Below are positions 57,938-64,000 of a DNA stretch of 64,000 bases, one piece after another (position 1 is the first letter of the stretch; every line of letters starts with the position of its first letter). The stretch comes from Alishewanella longhuensis. Its GTDB lineage: Bacteria; Pseudomonadota; Gammaproteobacteria; Enterobacterales; Alteromonadaceae. The stretch is taken from assembly GCF_014653435.1 (NCBI RefSeq), contig NZ_BNAO01000004.1, positions 70,402 to 134,401 on the forward strand, read 5' to 3'. Below the pieces are notes generated by a model that saw only the letters and a program-made list of their open reading frames with translations, had not been told where the DNA came from and did not search any database. The position numbers were made by a program, and so were the translations under genes.

Positions 57938-58795
57938 ATGGCTTTATTCGTAAACACCAATACATCTTCACTGAATGCACAACGTCAGATGATGAGCTCA
58001 GGTAACGCGTTAGACGTAGCATTTAAACGTTTATCATCAGGTTTCCGTATTAACAGTGCAGCTGATGATGCCGCAGGCTTACAAATTTCTAACCGTTTAA
58101 CCAGTCAGATTAATGGCTTAGATCAAGCGTCACGTAATGCCAATGACGGTATCTCTTTAGCTCAGGTAGCTGAAGGAGCAATGGATGAAATTACAAACTC
58201 TTTGCAGCGCATGAGAACGCTTGCTGTTCAAGCACAAAATGGTATTAATTCTTTAACAGACCGCGGCGCGATACAAAAAGAAATCGCTCAACTTACCACT
58301 GAGATCAGCCGGATTGCTTCAACTACACGTTTTGGTGATCAGTTGTTGTTAAATGGTGGTACTGATAAAGGTTTTAATTTCTTAGTTGGTGCTAAAGGTG
58401 ATGCTGACGAATATATTAAAGTTGGTTTATCTAGAACGGGTGGTTGGGGTGCAACGGGTTTAGGTATTAACACTATATCTGTATCGGGTGCCACAACAGC
58501 CGCTGCATCAGCTGCTTCAGGGTTAGCTATCACCGCCATCGACTTAGCTATCGCAGCCGTTGACGGGAAAAGAGCCGATATGGGTGCTGTGCAAAACCGG
58601 TTCCAGGCAACCATTCGAAATCTGACTAACGTATCAGAAAACGTCTCGGGTGCACGTGCACGGATCCGCGATACTGATTTTGCTAAGGAAACTGCAGAAT
58701 TAACCCGTGCTCAGATTTTACAACAAACGAGCCAAACAGTATTGGCTCAGGCAAATCAGCGGCCACAAGCGGCACTAAGCTTACTGCAAGGTTAA
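57938..58795 (+). CDS. fliC: Flagellin 1
   Basis: A 285-residue filament subunit. The N-terminal D0/D1 domains (to about 140) and C-terminal D1/D0 (from about 200, ending in ALSLLQG) are conserved. The variable outer domain is reduced to about 50 residues rich in Gly, Ala and Ser, typical of short polar flagellins. It is secreted by the flagellar gate with FliS as chaperone. The conserved N-terminal RLSSGFRINSAADDAAGLQIS run is clear. It has its own sigma-28 promoter and terminator. Confidence 0.97.
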   Translation: MALFVNTNTSSLNAQRQMMSSGNALDVAFKRLSSGFRINSAADDAAGLQISNRLTSQINGLDQASRNANDGISLAQVAEGAMDEITNSLQRMRTLAVQAQNGINSLTDRGAIQKEIAQLTTEISRIASTTRFGDQLLLNGGTDKGFNFLVGAKGDADEYIKVGLSRTGGWGATGLGINTISVSGATTAAASAASGLAITAIDLAIAAVDGKRADMGAVQNRFQATIRNLTNVSENVSGARARIRDTDFAKETAELTRAQILQQTSQTVLAQANQRPQAALSLLQG

Positions 58796-58876
58796 GCTAA
58801 ACCAGGCTGAGGCAACAGGGTTATTGCAGTAATCTTGGTTCTTGCCGGAATAGCTTCAGTGGAGTGACTCGCTTAT

Positions 58877-58908
58877 AATAAGGCTGCCTTTGGGCAGCCT
58901 TATTACTT
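58877..58908 (+). terminator. Terminator after flagellin 1
   Basis: Perfect 12-bp arms AATAAGGCTGCC/GGCAGCCTTATT with loop TTTG, followed by ACTTTC. Confidence 0.85.
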
Positions 58909-58965
58909 TCAAAATTAACCTCTAGTTCCCGCAATAAAATTCCTAATTTTTTTTCGAAATAATCC

Positions 58966-58992
58966 TAAAGTTCTGATTTACCCTGCCGATAA
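58966..58992 (+). promoter_or_regulatory. Sigma-28 promoter for flagellin 2
   Basis: TAAA (58966-58969), exactly 15 bases and GCCGATAA (58985-58992), again a full match, about 100 bases upstream of the start codon. Confidence 0.92.
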
Positions 58993-59091
58993 CATAGTTA
59001 AGTCAAGTTGCAGCTTGGCCAGAAAAGCGGTAAAACCGTAATTTAAACATAGGTTTGCGATCTAATCAGATCAAAGACTAAGGAGTGACTC

Positions 59092-59946
59092 ATGGCTTTA
59101 TTTGTCAATACAAATACATCATCTCTGAATGCGCAGCGTCAGTTGATGAATTCAGGCGGTGCCTTGGATGTAGCGTTTAAACGCTTATCATCTGGCTTTA
59201 GAATTAACAGTGCTTCTGATGATGCTGCTGGCTTACAAATTTCTAACCGCTTAACCAGCCAGATTAATGGTTTGGACCAAGCGACTCGAAATGCCAATGA
59301 CGGTATTTCGCTAGCTCAGGTTGCTGAAGGTGCGATGGAAGAAATTACTAACTCATTACAGCGGATGAGAACTTTGGCTGTTCAGTCGCAAAATGGTATT
59401 AACTCGCTTACTGACCGCGGTGCCTTGCAGAAAGAAATTCAAGCATTAAAAGTTGAAATCAGCCGTATTGCCCAAACAACCCGTTTTGGTGACCAGTTGC
59501 TGCTAAGCGGCGGTACCGATAAAGGCTTCAACTTTTTAGTTGGCGCAAAGGGTGAAGCATCAGAATATATTCAGGTTGGCTTATCCAGAACCAGTGGCTG
59601 GGGAGCAGCAGGTTTAAGTATTGCCAGCATTACAGTTTCTGGAGCTACTAATGCAGCGGCATCTGGTAATGCGGGCACAGCGATCACAGCAATAGATGCG
59701 GCCATAGCTTCTATTGATGAAAAGCGGGCCGATCTAGGTGCTATTCAGAACCGTTTTCAAGCGACAATCCGTAACTTGACTAACGTGTCTGAAAACGTAT
59801 CTGGTGCACGTGCTCGGATCCGTGATACTGACTTTGCGAAAGAAACCGCCGAGTTAACTCGTGCGCAGATCCTGCAGCAAACGAGCCAAACGGTGTTAGC
59901 TCAGGCTAACCAGCGTCCGCAGGCGGCATTGTCATTATTAGGCTAA
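59092..59946 (+). CDS. fliC: Flagellin 2
   Basis: A 284-residue paralogue of flagellin 1, nearly identical at both ends and ending ALSLLG. Differences concentrate around residues 165-205 and in a few surface positions (for example LQKEIQALKVE against IQKEIAQLTTE). It has an independent sigma-28 promoter, so the two could be mixed in one filament or used at different levels. An AAGGAG site precedes the ATG. Confidence 0.97.
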   Translation: MALFVNTNTSSLNAQRQLMNSGGALDVAFKRLSSGFRINSASDDAAGLQISNRLTSQINGLDQATRNANDGISLAQVAEGAMEEITNSLQRMRTLAVQSQNGINSLTDRGALQKEIQALKVEISRIAQTTRFGDQLLLSGGTDKGFNFLVGAKGEASEYIQVGLSRTSGWGAAGLSIASITVSGATNAAASGNAGTAITAIDAAIASIDEKRADLGAIQNRFQATIRNLTNVSENVSGARARIRDTDFAKETAELTRAQILQQTSQTVLAQANQRPQAALSLLG

Positions 59947-59955
59947 TACGTTAGC

Positions 59956-59994
59956 TAAGCGCTAGATAAAGGTCTAACCTTTATCTAGCGCTTA
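59956..59994 (+). terminator. 17-bp hairpin between flagellin 2 and flaG
   Basis: Perfect arms TAAGCGCTAGATAAAGG and complement with loop TCTAA. The T-tract is poor (ATCATTTG). It is a terminator that may leak into flaG, or an mRNA-stabilising 3' stem. No separate flaG promoter is evident. Confidence 0.65.
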
Positions 59995-60016
59995 ATCATT
60001 TGCAAAGGGGTTATTT

Positions 60017-60400
60017 ATGAATACTATACCCAATACAGCTGGAGTATCATTAAACCAGGTTAACGCAGAATATAAATTTGCGAATAACGAAACTACGCTT
60101 AAACCAGCAGTTTCGTCTGAATCGGTTCTACCGTCCCAGGTGCAAACTATACCCAGTACTGAACAAGTAACAGAAGCATTGAATGTTGTTAATAAAGCAG
60201 CGGTATTTGAGCAGCGTTCACTTAGCTTTATGATGGATGAGACCTCAGGTCGTTCAATTATCAAAGTAATGGATAAATCGACGGATCAGGTCATTCGACA
60301 AATTCCTTCAGAGGAATTACTTAAAGTTGCACAAGATATAAAACGGCTGCAAGAAGAAATGGGGCAGTCCCTAGGGTTCTTGATAGATCGTAAAGTGTAA
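60017..60400 (+). CDS. flaG: FlaG-family flagellar protein
   Basis: 127 residues with a variable N-terminal half and a conserved C-terminal FlaG domain (about 65-125): SFMMDETSGRSIIKVMDKSTDQVIRQIPSEELL. FlaG proteins influence filament length in several polar-flagellated bacteria, and the mechanism is not settled. It lies between flagellin and fliD as in Vibrio and Pseudomonas. An AAAGGGG site precedes the ATG. Confidence 0.93.
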   Translation: MNTIPNTAGVSLNQVNAEYKFANNETTLKPAVSSESVLPSQVQTIPSTEQVTEALNVVNKAAVFEQRSLSFMMDETSGRSIIKVMDKSTDQVIRQIPSEELLKVAQDIKRLQEEMGQSLGFLIDRKV

Positions 60401-60422
60401 CCATATAACTATGAGGTGAGAT

Positions 60423-61883
60423 ATGTCTTCAATTAATTTTCTGGGTGCAGCTTCTGGCTTACCATTAGACCAGCTAGTGAGCACTTTTGTCGATGTTGAG
60501 CGCAAAACGAAAATGGCCCGCATCGAGAAGACAAAATCCACTTTGAATGCCTCTTTATCAGGTGTGGGGCAGCTACGTTCTGCGTTATCTGGCTTTTTAG
60601 ACGCCGCAAAAAAGTTAAGTGGTGAAAGTTTAAAAGCGCGCGTCGTAACTCTTACTCAACCTGAAGAAGGTAAAACCTTCATTCAGGCCACAGCAAAAAA
60701 CACCGCTTCTGCTGCGACTTTCGATATTAAAGTCAATCAATTGGCGAAAGGTAGCCGATTAGAGTCTGCCGATGGGGAGTTTGCTGATGCTAACGCAGTG
60801 GTATCGAACACCGCGGGGGAGATGACTTTCGAAGCGGGTGACAAATCTTTTACTGTTGCGGTTACTGCGGGTATGACCTTAAACGAACTTCGTCTGAAAA
60901 TTAATGATTCGGCAGATAATTTTGGTGTAAACGCTAACATTCTTAATGTTGGTGGCGCAATTGGGACCAAGCTTGTTCTCACGTCAAATATTACTGGCGC
61001 AGGCAATGATTTAGTAGTTAGTAATAACAACGCTGAGCTTGACACTTTATCCACAGTGCCAACAGGCGCTACTCCTGGTTTAAGTTTAGCTGCTGTTGCT
61101 CAGGATGCGGTAATTGAACTTGATGGTATAGCGATTAGCAGTAGGACTAATACGTTTGAAAACGCAGTTCAGGATATCTCCATTACAGTTTTGAACGAGA
61201 CGCCGACGGGAAAGAATGCCCAACTACAAGTGGCTACAGATAAAAAAGCTGCTGAAGATAATATTCAGAATTTCATCAAAAGCTATAATGCACTGGTTGA
61301 CCAAGTGGGGAGTTTAACCAGAAATCGTATTATGGGCGCGGACGGCACTGTAACTCTAGAAAGCGGTGCTTTATCTGGTGACTCTTTACCCAGAAACATT
61401 CTAAATCAAATAAGAAGTATTTTTGGCGGTGCAGTAGATGGTGCGCCTGAGCAGCTTAATAGCCTGTATTCTATGGGTATTACCCTGAATAAAAGTGGTA
61501 AATTAGAGATTTCAACCAGCACTGAATTTAACAGTGAAACCGGCAAAATGCGTTTTGATAAAGCACTTAACGAAAATTATGATGATATATCCAAGCTGTT
61601 TGGTGGAGAAAATGGTTTAGTTAAGCAACTAGATTCATTAGTAACGGAATATACCAAGTCTGGAGGACTAATTGCTAATCGCCAGGAAAATTTACAATCC
61701 CGCTTAAGAGAAAATACTAAAGCTTCTGATGCAGCCAGCCGATATATAGTTAGTTTCGAAGACTCTCTACGTAAAAGGTATGCTGCGCTTGATACACTTC
61801 TTGGGCAGATGCAACGTCAACAAGCCAATGTTACAGCCGCTTTAGCGAGTCTTCCTGGCTTTGTAGTTAAAAAATCGACTTAA
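60423..61883 (+). CDS. fliD: Filament cap protein FliD (HAP2)
   Basis: A 486-residue cap protein that directs flagellin folding at the filament tip. The N-terminal FliD domain has LGAASGLPLDQLVSTFVDVE. The central variable domains are about 70-330. The C-terminal coiled coil ends YAALDTLLGQMQRQQANVTAALASLPG. A GAGGTGAG site precedes the ATG, 22 bp from flaG. Confidence 0.96.
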   Translation: MSSINFLGAASGLPLDQLVSTFVDVERKTKMARIEKTKSTLNASLSGVGQLRSALSGFLDAAKKLSGESLKARVVTLTQPEEGKTFIQATAKNTASAATFDIKVNQLAKGSRLESADGEFADANAVVSNTAGEMTFEAGDKSFTVAVTAGMTLNELRLKINDSADNFGVNANILNVGGAIGTKLVLTSNITGAGNDLVVSNNNAELDTLSTVPTGATPGLSLAAVAQDAVIELDGIAISSRTNTFENAVQDISITVLNETPTGKNAQLQVATDKKAAEDNIQNFIKSYNALVDQVGSLTRNRIMGADGTVTLESGALSGDSLPRNILNQIRSIFGGAVDGAPEQLNSLYSMGITLNKSGKLEISTSTEFNSETGKMRFDKALNENYDDISKLFGGENGLVKQLDSLVTEYTKSGGLIANRQENLQSRLRENTKASDAASRYIVSFEDSLRKRYAALDTLLGQMQRQQANVTAALASLPGFVVKKST

Positions 61884-61895
61884 AGGGGTATCCAG

Positions 61896-62333
61896 ATGAG
61901 TTATGGAATTAAAGCTTATAAATCTGTTGGTGTGAAGGACGATATTGCTGTTGCCGATCCGCACAGAATTATTCAACTGTTGATGCAAGGTGCTCTTGAG
62001 AATATGGCAAAAGCTAAAGGTGCAATAGAGCGCAAAGATTTTGCTGTGAAAGGTCAACTGGTAGGAAAAGCAATTACTATCATTAGTTCTTTACAATCTT
62101 GTCTTGATATGGAAAATGGTGGTGAAATTTCCGGTAACCTTTTTGATTTATATGATTTTATGCTTAATCACCTTACCATCGCTAGTAGAGATCTAGATAT
62201 TAGTAAAATTGATGATGTAATATCTTTGCTTGCCACTATTAAAAGTGCTTGGGATAGCATACCAGTATCTGATCGTGAAGCAGGTTTTATGATGCAATCT
62301 AATCTTGAACAACGGATGGTGGTTGGGGCGTGA
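61896..62333 (+). CDS. fliS: Flagellin export chaperone FliS
   Basis: A 145-residue helical chaperone that binds the disordered C-terminus of flagellin before export. It carries the family pattern DPHRIIQLLMQGALENMAKAKGAIE (about 26-50) and the four-helix core. It starts 12 bp after fliD and overlaps the next gene by 4 bp. Confidence 0.95.
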   Translation: MSYGIKAYKSVGVKDDIAVADPHRIIQLLMQGALENMAKAKGAIERKDFAVKGQLVGKAITIISSLQSCLDMENGGEISGNLFDLYDFMLNHLTIASRDLDISKIDDVISLLATIKSAWDSIPVSDREAGFMMQSNLEQRMVVGA

Positions 62334-62647
62334 GTATCACCGCTTGTAAAGCAGATATTGTTGCTTTAATGGGGCAGGCGGAAATCTTAGTCAAGACTGA
62401 TGATTTTGAACCTGCCGCGTTAAGTGAACTTTTTTTTCAGTTGGCACCATTATTAGATCGTATCGTAAAACTTGCCAATGAACATTCTGAGTTAGTTGAC
62501 TTTATTCAAGAACAATTAATAATAATGAATAAAATCGAAACACAAGTATCTGAAAACAAGTTAAAAACGGCCAAGTCTCTTGCTGAGCTCAAGTCTTACC
62601 AAAATGCTACGAAAAATTACAATGATAATTTAAACTCAGGAGCTTAA
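62330..62647 (+). CDS. Small FliT/FlaI-like flagellar chaperone candidate
   Basis: A 105-residue, acidic, all-helical protein with no membrane segment. Position right after fliS matches fliT in enterics and flaI in Vibrio, which act as the FliD chaperone. Sequence similarity to known FliT is too weak for me to be sure. It starts at a GTG that overlaps the fliS stop (GTGA), and the next gene begins right at its stop codon, so the three are translationally coupled. Confidence 0.7.
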   Translation: MSITACKADIVALMGQAEILVKTDDFEPAALSELFFQLAPLLDRIVKLANEHSELVDFIQEQLIIMNKIETQVSENKLKTAKSLAELKSYQNATKNYNDNLNSGA

Positions 62648-64000
62648 ATGTTCAATCTTCTGATTGACTACGTCTGTGATGATCATGAAAAACAGGCAGC
62701 CTTAGATGAAAAATGGCAAAATAAATTAGACCTAACACTTAAAGCTAACATCTCTTTCTTCAAGCAACAATATCCAACAATTTTTGACCTCTGTTCGCAA
62801 GCCTCCCATGAAGAGTTTAAAGTGTTCTGTACCAAAGATAATTACTTAAATATCTATAATACAAACACTAATAAAGTTTTATATATAAGCGAACCGTTAG
62901 TAGAAGCAACAGCGGAGGTTGCATCCTTTCTCACTGATGCACCTTTTTTTGAATTGGTAGACAAACAGCAACGCGGCGATTTACGTGTGGGAAAGCTCGA
63001 GGAAGATCCAGTAATATTTCTTTTTGGCATTGGCTCTGCAGATCATCTTTTAGCGTTAATTAACCGCTGTAATGTGAAAGTCTTAGTTATATACGAACCC
63101 GTTATTGAGTTTTTTAAATGTTCGCTAAGTTTATTTGACTGGGAGTCTTTTTTTTCTCTAGCGACAAAAAAGGGCACTTTGGTATCACTGCAGGTAGGTA
63201 ACTCTGGCGCCAACATAACCACTGAGTTAACAGAATTAGTTTCGGCATTTCCCGAGACAGAGAAAGTTTATATCTATCGTCATTTAACCCATCCTGTAAC
63301 GGATGAAGTCATTAATTTCTTACATGCCAATTCTGGCTGCAGAGAAATTTTACTTCAAAGTAAACCACAGTTTTTAGGTTACCACAGCGATGAGCTTTAT
63401 GTCATGGAACGTGCTAAAGGCGTGCTGGGAAATAAGAAATATAAATATGTAACTAGCAACCAACTAAAAACTAATAATTTACTGGCATTTGAAAAATTTT
63501 ACCCGAGCATATATAAAAATTTAGTGGGTTACAACCCGAAATCGTGGCATGTTGTTGAAGATGGGCAACACTTAAATATATTTTGCCAGAAAAGAAACGT
63601 ACTGCTTTATCAGGATCCATATGAAAACTCAGAAACCATTAAAAACAGGTTTCTAAAGTATCCGCTTAGAAATGATATTATATTAAACCAAGGAAGTATT
63701 TCAAAATTTAGAGACTACACCCACTTTAAAGCAGTAATTAAGCTTCAACCTTATTTTAAAAGCTTCAATGATTCGCCTTTGTCAGAAAAGGACAAACTGG
63801 GTAATCTAGTTTTTGTTGGACTTTGCAGCGGTGTTCATTTAGAAGTAATCAATAAATTTTTTAATGTGGAAAATATCTTTATATTTGAAAGTAACTTGGA
63901 TTTTTTCTACGCTAGTTTTTATTTTATTGATTGGTCAGAGATATTCGAGTCTGCTGAGGTATTAAATAAAAAAATCTACCTTAATGTAGGGGGCTCAGGT
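62648..64000 (+). CDS. Maf-like flagellin glycosyltransferase/MptE-like protein, partial
   Basis: The first 451 codons are present and open to the window edge. It resembles the motility accessory factor (DUF115/MptE-like) family, which transfers nonulosonic acids such as pseudaminic acid to flagellin. Two segments share a Rossmann-like pattern: FLFGIGSADHLLALI followed by VLVIYEPVIEFF (about residues 118-150), and VFVGLCSGVHLEVI followed by IFIFESNLDFFY (about 388-420). Each ends near FxDW. AGGAG lies five bases before the ATG, directly at the end of the preceding gene. Codon use is more AT-rich than upstream flg genes. The assignment rests on context and these motifs. Confidence 0.75.
   Translation, partial: MFNLLIDYVCDDHEKQAALDEKWQNKLDLTLKANISFFKQQYPTIFDLCSQASHEEFKVFCTKDNYLNIYNTNTNKVLYISEPLVEATAEVASFLTDAPFFELVDKQQRGDLRVGKLEEDPVIFLFGIGSADHLLALINRCNVKVLVIYEPVIEFFKCSLSLFDWESFFSLATKKGTLVSLQVGNSGANITTELTELVSAFPETEKVYIYRHLTHPVTDEVINFLHANSGCREILLQSKPQFLGYHSDELYVMERAKGVLGNKKYKYVTSNQLKTNNLLAFEKFYPSIYKNLVGYNPKSWHVVEDGQHLNIFCQKRNVLLYQDPYENSETIKNRFLKYPLRNDIILNQGSISKFRDYTHFKAVIKLQPYFKSFNDSPLSEKDKLGNLVFVGLCSGVHLEVINKFFNVENIFIFESNLDFFYASFYFIDWSEIFESAEVLNKKIYLNVGGSG

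Overview
The window is chromosomal DNA from a motile, polarly flagellated gammaproteobacterium. Gene content and order (flgT/flgP, flgNMA, cheV-cheR-flgB to flgL, tandem short flagellins, the ptsP-lgt-thyA and trmO/proS neighbourhoods, SdaC/VolA-type lipoprotein lipase) point to the Alteromonadales-like group that includes Rheinheimera, Alishewanella and Arsukibacterium. This placement comes from recognising protein families, not from a database search. I see no insertion sequence, prophage or CRISPR array.

Layout. 1-190: debris of a tRNA-Asp repeat array. 0.2-4.1 kb: a diguanylate cyclase and a chemoreceptor without a periplasmic sensor domain, then a porin. 4.2-7.2 kb: a sulfur module (two YeeE/YedE half-transporters, rhodanese, TauE/SafE permease) divergent from a persulfide-dioxygenase-like metallo-beta-lactamase protein, with a dyad between them. 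7.3-18 kb: mostly housekeeping genes (proS, trmO, purU, can, yciK, sohB) with an exported Kelch protein, an H-NS-like small protein and a VolA-like lipoprotein lipase. 18-26.3 kb: a dicarboxylate/glutamate symporter, a 1757-residue Ig-repeat surface lipoprotein and astB. 26.5-36.8 kb: topA, an unknown coiled-coil membrane protein, cysB, mutH, rppH, ptsP, lgt and thyA.

36.8-64 kb is the motility region. It starts with three tandem FlgO-domain lipoproteins behind a sigma-54-type promoter, then an unknown 624-residue membrane protein, tRNA-Arg(CCT) and the divergent flgT/flgP pair. Next come flgN-flgM-flgA (reverse strand), cheV-cheR, flgBCDE, flgFGHIJKL, two flagellins, flaG, fliD, fliS, a small FliT-like gene, and the start of a Maf-type flagellin glycosyltransferase cut by the window end.

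Regulation can be read directly. Sigma-54 (-24/-12) matches precede the FlgO-like operon, flgT, flgP, flgB and flgF. Sigma-28 matches (TAAA-N15-GCCGATAA) precede both flagellins and flgM. This is a two-tier hierarchy: structural basal body/hook and outer-membrane disc genes under RpoN, and filament and anti-sigma genes under FliA.

The most interesting signals are the tripled, displaced FlgO-family operon tied to the flagellar regulon by its promoter; a three-domain higher-order repeat of about 990 bp in the giant lipoprotein; a cluster of three DnaA-box 9-mers between mutH and rppH; and the internally duplicated Maf-like protein at the right edge.
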